From Bacillota bacterium (GTDB lineage Bacteria; Bacillota; Clostridia; Acetivibrionales; DSM-1351), in contig JAEWOH010000043.1 of assembly GCA_023460955.1 (NCBI GenBank), forward strand, positions 62,001 to 126,000: a stretch of 64,000 nt of DNA. Direction: 5' to 3'. The notes below the pieces were generated by a model. The model saw nothing but the letters and a program-made list of their open reading frames with translations, was not told the DNA's origin and searched no databases. A program made the position numbers and the translations under genes. Positions 9,100 to 18,360 of the stretch are shown here, piece by piece (position 1 is the first letter of the stretch; each line of letters begins with the position of its first letter).

Positions 9100-9195
9100 A
9101 ATTTTTCACCCCAGAGTAATTTTACCATATCATATCAAAACTACCTATATTTCCCATATGTTTATTTGTGCCAGCTTGAATGTTTTGTCAAATTG

Positions 9196-9254
9196 TATAA
9201 CGTTATAACCAGCCTATTGTGATATAATTAAGGTAGTTAGAAAATATAACGTTA
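9196..9254 (+). promoter_or_regulatory. dnaE promoter with two TATAACGTTA sites
   Basis: TGATATAAT (9221-9228, -10 at 9223) is an extended -10 about 67 bp before dnaE. It is bracketed by a perfect 12-bp palindrome TATAACGTTATA at 9196-9207 and a second TATAACGTTA at 9245-9254. The spacing suggests a repressor operator pair; the binding protein is unknown. Confidence 0.5.
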
Positions 9255-9294
9255 AGAAAACCACTTCAAGAAAACATATTATACGGAGAAAATT

Positions 9295-12200
9295 ATGAAA
9301 GACTTTGTACATTTACACGTACATACCGAATACAGTCTGCTTGACGGATCAAACAGAATAAAGGATCTCATTCAAAGGGTCAGGGAACTGGGGATGAATA
9401 GTGTAGCTATTACAGACCATGGAGTTATGTACGGTGTTGTTGAATTTTATAAAGAGGCTTTAAAAAATGATATTAAGCCCATATTGGGCTGTGAAATATA
9501 TACGGCGAAAAGAAGCATGCAGGACAAGCAGCCGGGACTTGATTCCGACTATGGTCATCTGGTGCTTTTGGCTAAGAACAACAAGGGCTATAAGAATTTA
9601 ATGAAAATTGTTTCACTTGGCTTCACCGAGGGGTTCTATTACAAGCCCAGAGTGGATTATGATACTCTTGAAAAATACTCTGAAGGTATTATAGCACTAA
9701 GTGCGTGTCTGTCGGGAGACATTCCTGCTGCAATTCTGAATAACGACTATAACAGGGCTGCTGAGCTTGCTAAAAAGCTTAATGGCATATTTGGGCAGGA
9801 TAATTTTTATCTGGAATTGCAGCATAACGGTATAAGTGATCAGAATCTGGTAAACCAACAACTCATCAAGCTTTCAAAGGAGTTAGGGATACCGCTGGTT
9901 GCAACAAATGACTGCCACTTCCTGACCAGAGAGGCGGCTCAGTCACATGAAATACTTCTTTGCATACAGACAGGAAAAACAATAAACGATGAAAACAGAA
10001 TGCGCTTTAATACTGATGAAATATATGTGAAGTCCCCTGACGAAATGTTTGAAAATTTTAGAAATATTGAGTCAGCGTTGGAGAATACGGTAAAAATAGC
10101 AGAAATGTGCAATGTGGAACTGGAATTCGGTAAGCTGCATTTACCCAGCTTTAACGTTGAAGAGGGCTATACCCCGTATGAGTACTTGAAGGAAAAATGC
10201 TACAAGGGTCTGACGCTTAGGTACGGTGAAAACTGCGGTGAGGAAATAGTACAGAGACTCGAGTACGAGCTTTCAGTTATTTCAAAAATGGGTTATGTAG
10301 ATTATTTCCTTATAGTATGGGATTTTATCAGATATGCACGAGAACACGGCATTATGGTTGGACCCGGAAGAGGTTCAGCAGCCGGAAGTCTTGTTTCCTA
10401 CAGCCTAGGAATAACGAGTATTGACCCTTTGAAATACAATCTTCTCTTTGAGAGGTTCCTTAATCCGGAAAGAATAAGCATGCCGGATATAGATATAGAT
10501 TTCTGCTATGAAAGAAGGCAGGAGGTTATTGACTATGTCATCAGCAAGTACGGTAAGGACAAGGTATCACAGATAATAACCTTTGGAACCATGGCTGCCA
10601 GGGCTGCCATCAGAGATGTGGGAAGAGCTCTTGATATACCCTACGGAGACGTGGATATAGTAGCTAAAATGATTCCCTTCCAGATAGGAATGAATATAGA
10701 TAAAGCGCTGGAAATTAATCCTGAATTGAAAAAGAAATATGAACTGGAGGATGATACTAAATTACTGATAGATACAGCCAGAAGTCTTGAAGGTCTTCCG
10801 AGACATGCCTCCACACATGCGGCAGGAGTAGTTATTTCAAAAGAACCAATTGTAGAATATGTACCCTTACAGCTGAATGATAATAATGTAACCACACAGT
10901 TTACAATGGTTTTGCTGGAAGAACTGGGGCTTCTTAAAATGGACTTTCTTGGGCTCAGAACCCTGACCGTAATAAGAGATGCTGTAAATCTTATTGAACA
11001 GGGCCATAATAAGAAAATTGATATTAATACAATTAATTATGATGATATTGATGTGTATAAAATGATAGGAGAGGGTAAGACTGTTGGAATATTTCAGCTT
11101 GAAAGTGCCGGAATGACACAGTTTATGAAGGATCTCCAGCCTAGCTCCCTTGAAGATATTATCGCGGGTATTTCTTTATACAGACCCGGTCCTATGGATC
11201 AGATACCCAGATATATCAGAAATAAAAACAATCCCACACAGATTAAATACCATCATCCTCTCCTTGAGAATATTTTGAACGTTACTTATGGCTGCATGGT
11301 TTATCAGGAACAGGTTATGCAGATTGTTAGAGAACTCGGGGGCTACTCCTATGGCAGATCCGATCTTGTAAGACGTGCTATGTCCAAAAAGAAAGTATCT
11401 GTTATGGAACAGGAACGGAAGAACTTTATATATGGAATAACTGATGATGAGGGTAATGAGATAGTAAGGGGAGCTGTAAAAAACGGAGTTGATGAGTTTA
11501 CAGCCAATAAGATATTTGATGAAATGATGGACTTTGCCAGCTACGCCTTTAATAAATCACATGCGGCAGCTTATGCTGTTGTGGCGTATCAGACTGCGTG
11601 GCTAAAGCATTATTACCCTGTTGAATTTCTGGCTGCCTCTCTGAACAGTTTTCTAGGAAGCAGTGAAAAGGTATCTCAATATGTTAATGAGTGTAAAGTA
11701 CTGAATATAAAGGTTTTGCCGCCTGATGTAAATGAGAGCAATGTTAAATTTACTGTGGTTAATCAAAACATCAGGTTTGGTCTTGCTGCAATCAAAAACG
11801 TTGGTGAGAATGCAATACAGTCCATGATTTCAGAACGTACACAAAATGGTTTTTTTAAGACTTTTCTTGACTTCTGTCAGAGAATAGAAGGCCGTGAAAT
11901 CAATAAAAGATGTATAGAAAGCTTGATTAAGAGTGGAGCTTATGATTCTCTCAATGTCTTCAGATCCAAATTGATGGCGGTGTATGAACGTTTTCTTGAT
12001 GGAATTGCCCAGTCCAGAAAAAAGAGTATGGAGGGTCAGCTTTCAATTTTTGACTTAATGCAGGAACCGGAGGATTCTTTAAAAGAGGAATACCCTGACA
12101 TTAAGGAATATCCTCCAAATGTTATGCTGGCCATGGAAAAGGAAATGCTGGGTCTGTACGTATCAGGACATCCTTTAAGCGAATACCAGAGTATTCTTGA

Positions 12201-12777
12201 TAAAAATGTAACACTATTTAGTAAGGATATGCTGGTGGAAGGTAATGAGGAGGGCAGCAGCAATATTGAAATTGAACTTAAAAAGCTTACTGATTCAATG
12301 AAAGTTACTGTAGGAGGAATAATTGTTTCTAAAAAGACCAAGACTACAAAAAATAATAATCTGATGGCTTTTATCGGTCTTGAAGATCTCTACGGAACAA
12401 TGGAACTCATTGTGTTTCCAACAATATATGAAAGATTTTCACAGTTATTGCAGCAGGAAAGTACTGTTATAGTCAACGGAAGACTTAGTCTAAAAGAAGA
12501 TGAACAGCCAAAAATAATCTGTGAAGAAGTACTTCCTATAAAGAGTCTCGAAGAAAAAGGATTGTATCTTTATTTTGACAGGGAACTTTCAAGAGATGAA
12601 AGTACGTCGTTAATCGCCTTGTTAAAGTATTTTAACGGTTCAACACCAACATATATAAGAAAAAAGAATGACAATAAATTTAAAAAACTAGACAGGCAAT
12701 ACTGGATAGATGTCAATAATGAATTGATGGAGGAACTGGAAGTTCGTCTTGGAAGGGATAACATAAGTCTAAAATAA
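9295..12777 (+). CDS. dnaE: DNA polymerase III alpha subunit, DnaE type
   Basis: Replicative polymerase of the DnaE family, 1160 residues, matching the family's length. The N-terminal PHP domain begins HLHVHTEYSLLDG (6-18) and continues with ITDHGVMYG. The palm motif with catalytic aspartates reads MPDIDIDFCYERR near residue 396. The tandem HhH/fingers part follows, and a C-terminal OB-fold (about 990-1070) includes VTVGGIIVSKKTKTT. No inserted proofreading exonuclease, so it is DnaE rather than PolC; clostridia normally have both. Ribosome site CGGAG. It is followed 59 bp later by mtrB. Confidence 0.97.
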   Translation: MKDFVHLHVHTEYSLLDGSNRIKDLIQRVRELGMNSVAITDHGVMYGVVEFYKEALKNDIKPILGCEIYTAKRSMQDKQPGLDSDYGHLVLLAKNNKGYKNLMKIVSLGFTEGFYYKPRVDYDTLEKYSEGIIALSACLSGDIPAAILNNDYNRAAELAKKLNGIFGQDNFYLELQHNGISDQNLVNQQLIKLSKELGIPLVATNDCHFLTREAAQSHEILLCIQTGKTINDENRMRFNTDEIYVKSPDEMFENFRNIESALENTVKIAEMCNVELEFGKLHLPSFNVEEGYTPYEYLKEKCYKGLTLRYGENCGEEIVQRLEYELSVISKMGYVDYFLIVWDFIRYAREHGIMVGPGRGSAAGSLVSYSLGITSIDPLKYNLLFERFLNPERISMPDIDIDFCYERRQEVIDYVISKYGKDKVSQIITFGTMAARAAIRDVGRALDIPYGDVDIVAKMIPFQIGMNIDKALEINPELKKKYELEDDTKLLIDTARSLEGLPRHASTHAAGVVISKEPIVEYVPLQLNDNNVTTQFTMVLLEELGLLKMDFLGLRTLTVIRDAVNLIEQGHNKKIDINTINYDDIDVYKMIGEGKTVGIFQLESAGMTQFMKDLQPSSLEDIIAGISLYRPGPMDQIPRYIRNKNNPTQIKYHHPLLENILNVTYGCMVYQEQVMQIVRELGGYSYGRSDLVRRAMSKKKVSVMEQERKNFIYGITDDEGNEIVRGAVKNGVDEFTANKIFDEMMDFASYAFNKSHAAAYAVVAYQTAWLKHYYPVEFLAASLNSFLGSSEKVSQYVNECKVLNIKVLPPDVNESNVKFTVVNQNIRFGLAAIKNVGENAIQSMISERTQNGFFKTFLDFCQRIEGREINKRCIESLIKSGAYDSLNVFRSKLMAVYERFLDGIAQSRKKSMEGQLSIFDLMQEPEDSLKEEYPDIKEYPPNVMLAMEKEMLGLYVSGHPLSEYQSILDKNVTLFSKDMLVEGNEEGSSNIEIELKKLTDSMKVTVGGIIVSKKTKTTKNNNLMAFIGLEDLYGTMELIVFPTIYERFSQLLQQESTVIVNGRLSLKEDEQPKIICEEVLPIKSLEEKGLYLYFDRELSRDESTSLIALLKYFNGSTPTYIRKKNDNKFKKLDRQYWIDVNNELMEELEVRLGRDNISLK

Positions 12778-12836
12778 AGGTGCTTAATATTGATTTTTGG
12801 TGGAAAATAATATAATATAAATGTCGAGGTGGTTAA

Positions 12837-13070
12837 ATGGACAACCTGGAGGATAAAATATCCGGTGAGTACGTTGCAGTTAAAGCAAACGAAAACGGAG
12901 TTACTATAATCGGTTTAACACGTGGAAGGGATACTAAATTTCATCATACCGAGAAGCTTGATAAAGGTGAAGTGCTTCTTGCACAGTTTACTGAAAATAC
13001 TTCTGCGATAAAAATCAGAGGTAAGGCAACTGTTTATTGCAGATATGGCACTATTCAATGCGGTGAATAA
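12837..13070 (+). CDS. mtrB: TRAP, trp RNA-binding attenuation protein
   Basis: A 77-residue subunit of the 11-mer ring that, when tryptophan-loaded, wraps (G/U)AG-repeat RNA in trp leaders. The core IGLTRGRDTKFHHTEKLDKG and the following LLAQFTENTSAIKIRGKA match Bacillus subtilis MtrB almost residue for residue, including the lysines and arginine of the RNA-binding KKR set and the tryptophan-pocket threonines. AGGTGG precedes the ATG. In Bacillus it lies beside folE; here it sits between dnaE and a small DUF2007-like gene. No anti-TRAP gene and no trp operon are in the window. Confidence 0.95.
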   Translation: MDNLEDKISGEYVAVKANENGVTIIGLTRGRDTKFHHTEKLDKGEVLLAQFTENTSAIKIRGKATVYCRYGTIQCGE

Positions 13071-13096
13071 CAATTTGAAAGGTAGTGTAGATTATA

Positions 13097-13294
13097 ATGT
13101 GGACAGTGGTATACATGGCCCAAAGCAAAGAGGTAGCAAATCAGCTGCAGGAGCTTTTGTCCAATGAAGGTATTCTTGTAAAGCTAAGACCTATCAGCAA
13201 GAATCATGAAAATAATGACAATTATTTTGAGGTACTTGTGCCGGAGGCCGAAGTTGAAGAAGCACATAGCGTTATTATAGAAACGGGTTATTGA
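13097..13294 (+). CDS. DUF2007-like small protein
   Basis: A 65-residue protein with the ferredoxin-like alpha/beta pattern of DUF2007 (PII-like signal-transducing family): WTVVYMAQSKEVANQLQELLSNEGILVKL, then FEVLVPEAEVEEAHSVI. It lies 26 bp after mtrB and is probably co-transcribed. A 9-bp hairpin (13310-13318 with 13330-13338) without a T-run follows. No function is known to me. Confidence 0.7.
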   Translation: MWTVVYMAQSKEVANQLQELLSNEGILVKLRPISKNHENNDNYFEVLVPEAEVEEAHSVIIETGY

Positions 13295-13446
13295 TAATGT
13301 TTATAACAAATAGCTCCGCGCTTATTAGCCGGGGCTATTACTACGTATAATCAAAATTTGGTTATTAATTTCTGAAACTTAAAGAAATATATTTTTATAC
13401 ATGCAACAAATGACAGTTTATTACGTAAAATGAAAGGAATGAAAGT

Positions 13447-13878
13447 ATGTTTTATATTGATATGCCATTAACAGTCAGATATGCTGAAACAGACAGAATG
13501 GGAATAGTACATCATTCCAATTATGCTGTATGGTTTGAGGCAGGTAGGACCGAATTTATAAAACAATGCGGTATCTCATATTCAGAAATAGAGAAAGCTG
13601 GCATAATGCTGCCACTATTGGAATTGAAATGTCACTTTATCAGTTCTTCTACATACGAAGATAAGATAATTGTAAGAACCAGTATAAAAAGTTATACAAA
13701 AATAAGGCTTAACTTTTATTATGAGGTATTTAAGGAATCAAATATGGAGAATCCAATAACAACCGGAGAAACAGTACATGTTTGGACAAATACCTCGTTA
13801 AAGCCTATAAATTTGCAGAAGCACAATGAAGACCTATATAATATAATCCAAAAAAATGCGGCAGAAGAAATATTATGA
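13447..13878 (+). CDS. Acyl-CoA thioesterase, YbgC/4HBT hot-dog family
   Basis: Hydrolyses an acyl-CoA or acyl-ACP thioester. The 143 residues begin with the hot-dog signature VRYAETDRMGIVHHSNYAVWFEAGRTEF, where the aspartate of AETD and the HHxxY segment form the usual active site of this subfamily. AAAGGAATG precedes the ATG. It stands alone between two intergenic gaps. The substrate cannot be inferred. Confidence 0.85.
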   Translation: MFYIDMPLTVRYAETDRMGIVHHSNYAVWFEAGRTEFIKQCGISYSEIEKAGIMLPLLELKCHFISSSTYEDKIIVRTSIKSYTKIRLNFYYEVFKESNMENPITTGETVHVWTNTSLKPINLQKHNEDLYNIIQKNAAEEIL

Positions 13879-14010
13879 CTTAATTATATTTGCAAATATT
13901 ATGTTAATAAAGAAAAGATTGCACTGTTTTACAAATGTATGATAAACTATTTTTACTTGTTTTGCAGTTAAATTATGTCAGATTTTATTAAGTAATCGGG
14001 TGGTGTGCAG

Positions 14011-14577
14011 GTGAAAAAAAATATACCAAATATGTTAACTTTTATAAGGCTAATATTAGTACCTGTATTGGGTTATTTTCTATATTTTGAAAATTATGTT
14101 CCTGCAATGATTCTTTTTGCATTTGGTGGTTTTACAGACATACTTGATGGATATATAGCAAGAAAGTATAATTTAATAACTAAGTGGGGAAAGTTTTTTG
14201 ACCCTCTTGCAGACAAGTTAATGCAGATAACGGCTCTGGTTTTTTTGGTTATTCACCACTTCATACCAATAATTGTACTTGTTATAGTTATAATCAAAGA
14301 AGCGTTGATGCTCACCGGAGGAATAATGCTCTATACCAAAGGAAAGACAGTAATTGGTGCCAACTGGTATGGAAAACTTGCTACAGTATTATTTTATTTT
14401 GCCATACTGGCAACCATAGTGCTCAGTCTTGACAGTTTGAACAATTTGTATACTACAATAGCTGTCAATATTGCTCTTGGTCTGGCTGTTGCATGTACAT
14501 TGTTTGCACTTGTAATGTATATAATAATCTATTATAAGTTCTCAAAGAATTATGACCGTGATAACAGCACAAAATAA
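14011..14577 (+). CDS. pgsA: CDP-diacylglycerol-glycerol-3-phosphate 3-phosphatidyltransferase
   Basis: Makes phosphatidylglycerol phosphate at the membrane. The CDP-alcohol phosphotransferase motif D-G-x2-A-R-x8-G-x3-D-x3-D is complete in ILDGYIARKYNLITKWGKFF followed by DPLADK. Five to six hydrophobic helices follow. Two GTG starts are possible, 14005 and 14011. I chose 14011 because GGGTGG ends seven bases before it, whereas it abuts 14005. The 188-residue product is normal for PgsA. A terminator follows at 14649. Confidence 0.92.
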   Translation: MKKNIPNMLTFIRLILVPVLGYFLYFENYVPAMILFAFGGFTDILDGYIARKYNLITKWGKFFDPLADKLMQITALVFLVIHHFIPIIVLVIVIIKEALMLTGGIMLYTKGKTVIGANWYGKLATVLFYFAILATIVLSLDSLNNLYTTIAVNIALGLAVACTLFALVMYIIIYYKFSKNYDRDNSTK

Positions 14578-14648
14578 GTTATCATAAATTATTATAAGTT
14601 ATCGTTATTAAGCTTAATTTGCACTTTTATTCTCCAATATTAGTCAAA

Positions 14649-14673
14649 GGTACACAGACGGTGTATCTTTTTT
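14649..14673 (+). terminator. Intrinsic terminator after pgsA
   Basis: A seven-pair stem GGTACAC / GTGTATC (one G-U pair) with a 5-nt loop, followed directly by TTTTTT. Confidence 0.75.
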
Positions 14674-14802
14674 GTTAATAATGCAACTTCACACAATAAT
14701 AATGATTCATATTTTATATTAAATCAGGTACATATTTATAAATGTTAACGGATTGGTAACAATTTTATGTTATTATATGTGTAAAAAATCTGGAGGATAA
14801 AT

Positions 14803-15687
14803 TTGTTCGGGTATATTATGCCGGAGAAACCGGAACTCAAAATTAAAGAATTTGACATTTACCGCGCTTATTACTGCGGAGTTTGCAAATCCATCGGGAA
14901 AAGGCACGGACAGCTTAAAAGAATGACATTGACTTATGATTCCGCTTTTATGGCCATGCTTCTTTGCTCAGTCCTAAAGGTTGATACAAAGCTTGTTAAA
15001 GAACGTTGTATGGTTCATCCCTTAAAAAAGTCATTTGTTACTCATAATGAAATAATTGATTATTCTTCCGACATAAATATAATTCTGGCGTATAATAATA
15101 TAAGAGACAAGTGGCAGGATGACAGGTCAAAGGCAGCTTTAGCCGGATTAGCTGCCTTTAAGCGGACTTATAAAAAGCTGCAGATTAAGTACAATGAGAA
15201 ATGTGCTATAATTAACAAAAGGCTGGAAGAATTGTCTAAACTGGAAAGTGAAAAGTGTTCATCGATAGATAAGGCCGCAGAGCCCTTTGCAAAACTTATG
15301 GAAGAGGTTCTGGACTATGAAAAGCTGGATGACAGAACTCGGAAGATAATTCGGTGGATGGGCTATAACATTGGGAAATGGATATATCTTATTGATGCTT
15401 TTGATGATCTTGAGGATGATTTAAAAAATTCAAGCTATAATCCCTTTCTACTGCAATTTGAATATCAGGAGAGCGTAGAAGAAATTTCAGCATTTAAGGA
15501 AAGAATCAAGGGAAATGTGGAATTTACTTTGTTGTATTGTCTGAGAGAAGCCTCCAATGCCTTTGAGCTTCTTGAAACAAAAGAGAACAAAGGTATTTTG
15601 GAAAATATATTGTATATGGGAATGTTAAGCAAGACAGATAAAATTTTATGCCAGAGGAGTTGTGACAATTGTGAAAAATCCGTATGA
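14803..15687 (+). CDS. DUF5685 family protein
   Basis: A 294-residue soluble alpha-helical protein. The N-terminus MFGYIMPEKPELKIKEFDIYRAYYCGVCKSIGKRHGQ with a CGVC pair is the hallmark of DUF5685, found in clostridia and often beside a J-domain gene, as here. DAFDDLEDD resembles an aspartate-rich helix of isoprenoid-synthase-like all-alpha folds, a resemblance I would not lean on. The start is TTG at 14803, six bases after GGAGG. It overlaps the J-domain gene by 17-26 bp. Function unknown. Confidence 0.8.
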   Translation: MFGYIMPEKPELKIKEFDIYRAYYCGVCKSIGKRHGQLKRMTLTYDSAFMAMLLCSVLKVDTKLVKERCMVHPLKKSFVTHNEIIDYSSDINIILAYNNIRDKWQDDRSKAALAGLAAFKRTYKKLQIKYNEKCAIINKRLEELSKLESEKCSSIDKAAEPFAKLMEEVLDYEKLDDRTRKIIRWMGYNIGKWIYLIDAFDDLEDDLKNSSYNPFLLQFEYQESVEEISAFKERIKGNVEFTLLYCLREASNAFELLETKENKGILENILYMGMLSKTDKILCQRSCDNCEKSV

Positions 15688-16312
15688 AGTACTTGGTATA
15701 AGTGAGAATGCATCCGAAGAGGAAATCAAGAAAGCCTATAGAGATCAGGTTAAGAAGTATCACCCTGACCAATATCAGGATAACCCACTCTCAAAACTTG
15801 CTGAAGACAAGCTGAGAGAAGTAAATGAGGCTTATGAATATTTGACAGGTAAGGGACAGACTGCTAAAGCGAGTAACGGATGGAGCGGCAGGAGCGGTTA
15901 TACCGGCGGACAGCCCGGCGGTGCTGCTGGAGGTCAGAGTTATGGCGACGGCAGTTTCAGACAGGTAAGGATGTATATAAACAGCGGTAATATTGCTGCT
16001 GCAGAAGCATTGCTTGAAAGTATTCAGGATAAAAGTGCTGAATGGTTTTATCTTAGAGGTCTTATATTTATGAAAAAAGGCTGGTATAACGAAGCCATTA
16101 TGAATATTAAACAGGCCTGTAATATGGATCCCTCAAACTATGAATATCGTGACGCATTAAACAGAATGAATGCAAACAACAACATGTACCGTGGGAATGC
16201 TTATAACCGTGGCTATGGTGCCGGCCCAAGCTTCTGTGATATGTGTATGTGTGCCTGGTGTACCGATTCCATGTGTGAATGCTGCGGAGGAGACCTTATT
16301 GGTTGTTGTTAA
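15662..16312 (+). CDS. J-domain protein with TPR-like and Cys-rich tail
   Basis: Probable DnaK co-chaperone. The J domain (about 5-65) has helix II KKAYRDQVKKY and the HPD tripeptide. A Gly-rich linker (about 75-95) follows, then two TPR-like helices (AAEALLESIQDKSAEWFYLRGLIF and a second), and a striking tail with nine cysteines (CDMCMCAWC, MCECCGG, GCC). It lacks the DnaJ zinc-finger repeats, so it is a class C J protein. It starts at GTG 15662 or GTG 15671; GAGGAG is two or eleven bases away respectively, so the choice is open. It overlaps the DUF5685 gene, suggesting a functional pair. Confidence 0.85.
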   Translation: MTIVKNPYEVLGISENASEEEIKKAYRDQVKKYHPDQYQDNPLSKLAEDKLREVNEAYEYLTGKGQTAKASNGWSGRSGYTGGQPGGAAGGQSYGDGSFRQVRMYINSGNIAAAEALLESIQDKSAEWFYLRGLIFMKKGWYNEAIMNIKQACNMDPSNYEYRDALNRMNANNNMYRGNAYNRGYGAGPSFCDMCMCAWCTDSMCECCGGDLIGCC

Positions 16313-16354
16313 GCGGGAAATTTATTGTGGAATCAATTCGGAGGATCGGGTTAC

Positions 16355-16873
16355 ATGAATAATAACAGAACAAGAGCTAAAAGGATAACATTAAGCGGTA
16401 TATTACTGGCATTAACCGTAATCTGCGTATTTCTTGCAGCAACTCTTCCTACTAGCAGGTTGTCTTTATACGCTGTCAGCTCACTGTTTATTTCTGTGAT
16501 TATCATTGAATTTGGTACAAAAGCAGGCTGGGCATATTATCTTGCATCAGCGATATTGGCCGCTTTATTGGTACCTAGGCTTGAAGTTATTCCTTTTATG
16601 GTTTTTTTTGGAATATATGGACTTCTAAAGTTATATATAGAGAGAATTCACAGCAGAGTTGCAGAGTACATTTTAAAGCTTTTATATTTTAGTATTTGCC
16701 TTGTGCTCGGTTTTGTATTTATAAAGGAATTTATTCTGAACAGTGTGAACCTGACAGCTCCTTATTACATAGTGGCTGCTGTTCTAGAAATAGTTTTTGT
16801 TTTGTATGATTATATTTACACGTTGTTTATACGCTTTTACGGAAACCAGCTTAAGCCAAAATTAAAACTATAA
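16355..16873 (+). CDS. Hypothetical membrane protein, 5-6 TM segments
   Basis: A 172-residue integral membrane protein whose hydrophobic stretches resemble small ECF-transporter S components or DUF2232-like proteins, but no signature is clear. I place the start at ATG 16355 because GGAGG lies ten bases upstream; an upstream GTG at 16325 would put that ribosome site inside the gene. It is 42 bp after the J-domain gene. A terminator follows at 16961. Confidence 0.65.
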   Translation: MNNNRTRAKRITLSGILLALTVICVFLAATLPTSRLSLYAVSSLFISVIIIEFGTKAGWAYYLASAILAALLVPRLEVIPFMVFFGIYGLLKLYIERIHSRVAEYILKLLYFSICLVLGFVFIKEFILNSVNLTAPYYIVAAVLEIVFVLYDYIYTLFIRFYGNQLKPKLKL

Positions 16874-16960
16874 GCACAGTGGGAAAAGGATTAAATTACT
16901 TAAGTTTAAGATTGCCATATTGCTTTTAATTTTAAGACATGAGAAATAATTTGAAATAAG

Positions 16961-17004
16961 ACGCTTTGTATATTACAATATTTGTAAAATACAAAGCGTT
17001 TTTT
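16961..17004 (+). terminator. Intrinsic terminator
   Basis: ACGCTTTGTAT (16961-16971) pairs with ATACAAAGCGT (16989-16999), with further pairing inside (TTAC/GTAA), followed by six T. Confidence 0.85.
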
Positions 17005-17024
17005 AGTAGTGTTATGGAGGGACA

Positions 17025-17315
17025 ATGACATCAGCATTTTCTTATTCTATTGCAGTTTTCTTTATAATATTGATTGCCGGATGTGCAGTTAACCTTCTGG
17101 TACAGCATTACATTTTTCAACTGCTGGGCATAGCTTTCTTTTTCACATATATAGTTGTTAACTCGGCTATATTCGTCGAAAATAATTATAATATTACCTT
17201 TATTGATCTTTTTTATAGATCGCTGCCCTCGCTGTTTGGTATTTCAGCCTGTCTAATAAGTATGACGCTTGGGTTCTGGATTTTCCCCTCCATCAGAAGC
17301 AAAATGAGAGATTGA
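17025..17315 (+). CDS. Small hypothetical membrane protein
   Basis: A 96-residue protein with three predicted membrane helices (about 7-28, 32-52, 68-88) and a short basic tail RSKMRD. GGAGG precedes the ATG by five bases. It follows a terminator and precedes the second copy of the 233-bp structured element. I recognise no family. Confidence 0.6.
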   Translation: MTSAFSYSIAVFFIILIAGCAVNLLVQHYIFQLLGIAFFFTYIVVNSAIFVENNYNITFIDLFYRSLPSLFGISACLISMTLGFWIFPSIRSKMRD

Positions 17316-17367
17316 AGTCAAGCAACCTGAGGTTTGATTTAATCTTTCTTATATTCAAAATAATTTT

Positions 17368-17600
17368 ACGGTTCGCGAGTACAACTTCAATTAATGGGAA
17401 GCACGATTAAAAGCAGGTGCGGAATTTCAAGGCGAAAATCAGGTGGTTTAGACGGCAAAGCGGCAGGACGCCGCTTTGAGCACAAGAGACACAGGAGGTG
17501 TCATGTTGTGCGACGGCTAAATAACTGATATGAGCCGTTTGTAATTCCTGCAGCTGCTTTGGGTGCAACCCATTAATCGAAGTTTGTACGGTAGAACTGT
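17368..17600 (+). repeat. 233-bp structured element, copy 2 (possible ncRNA or MITE)
   Basis: Same length, orientation and architecture as the element at 2928-3160. Compensatory differences: the long hairpin base is GCACAA/TTGTGC here against GGAAAA/TTTTTC there; the terminal stem is ACGGTTC/GAACTGT against ACTGTAC/GTACAGT; the next stem has CTTC/GAAG against CTTT/AAAG; the AAAGCGGC/GCCGCTTT hairpin is perfect here and has one mismatch there. Loops AGGAC and AGGA are invariant. It lies in a 484-bp gap before the XRE-cupin gene, whose own promoter lies just downstream. Confidence 0.75.
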
Positions 17601-17645
17601 AAAAGGCTTTCATTTCAGCAAAGATTATGAAGACGAAATAATTTT

Positions 17646-17798
17646 TTGCGGCATCAGTGAAGCGTGTGCTATAATTAAAATGTTTGCGATATGGAATATA
17701 TATGAAAAAATTCCTGAGCATATATTTTAATATAGTACATGCTTTTTGTTATGAAATAATTTTAACATATATTACGTATGTTACGCTCTGCAAGCGTA
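17646..17798 (+). promoter_or_regulatory. Promoter and possible operator of the XRE-cupin operon
   Basis: TTGCGG (17646-17651), an 18-bp spacer and TATAAT (17670-17675, with TGC before it) form a promoter giving a leader of about 130 nt. TACGCT-CTGCA-AGCGTA (17782-17798) is an inverted repeat immediately before the ribosome site. It could be an autoregulatory operator or an RNA hairpin affecting translation. Confidence 0.5.
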
Positions 17799-17811
17799 GA
17801 TGGAGGATAAT

Positions 17812-18360
17812 ATGAATGAAAAAGTTAAAGACATTGCAGTCAGAATAAAAGGGTTGCGATTACTGGCAGGTTATAGTGAAGAAGAGGTCGCAAAAGCTGT
17901 CGGTCTGAATATAAATGAATACTCAAAATATGAAAATGCTCAGGATGACATACCTGTCAGTATATTATATGAACTTGCAGACTATTTTAATGTAAATATG
18001 ACTGAAATCCTTACAGGAACTTCACCAAAACTTCATGATATCTGTTTTGTTAAGAAAGGCGAAGGCCTTAAAGTGGAGAGATATGACCAGTATAGTTTTG
18101 AGAGCCTTGCTTATAAATATTCCAGTCGAAAGATTGAGCCTATGTTTGTAGTGCTTGATTCTAAGAACACTCCTGAAATGGTTTCTCATAAGGGGCAGGA
18201 ATTTAATTATTGTCTGGACGGCAGAATGAGGGTAATTGTAGGTAAAGAGCAATTTGATATGGAACCTGGTGATTCATTGTATTACAATTCTACTATTCCA
18301 CATAAAATGATGGCTCTTGATGGGAAGGAAGCAAAATTTCTAACAGTGATTTTATTATAA
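17812..18360 (+). CDS. XRE-family regulator with cupin domain
   Basis: Transcription factor with an N-terminal helix-turn-helix (about 7-62, GLRLLAGYSEEEVAKAVGLN then EYSKYENAQDDIP) and a C-terminal cupin (about 110-178, with KGQEFNYCLDGRMRV and EPGDSLYYNSTIPH). ATG 17812 is chosen because GGAGG lies six bases before it; ATG 17800 has no ribosome site. It sits 80 bp before an acyl-CoA ligase gene, a pairing common in clostridia, so it probably controls that gene in response to a ligand bound by the cupin. Confidence 0.88.
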   Translation: MNEKVKDIAVRIKGLRLLAGYSEEEVAKAVGLNINEYSKYENAQDDIPVSILYELADYFNVNMTEILTGTSPKLHDICFVKKGEGLKVERYDQYSFESLAYKYSSRKIEPMFVVLDSKNTPEMVSHKGQEFNYCLDGRMRVIVGKEQFDMEPGDSLYYNSTIPHKMMALDGKEAKFLTVILL

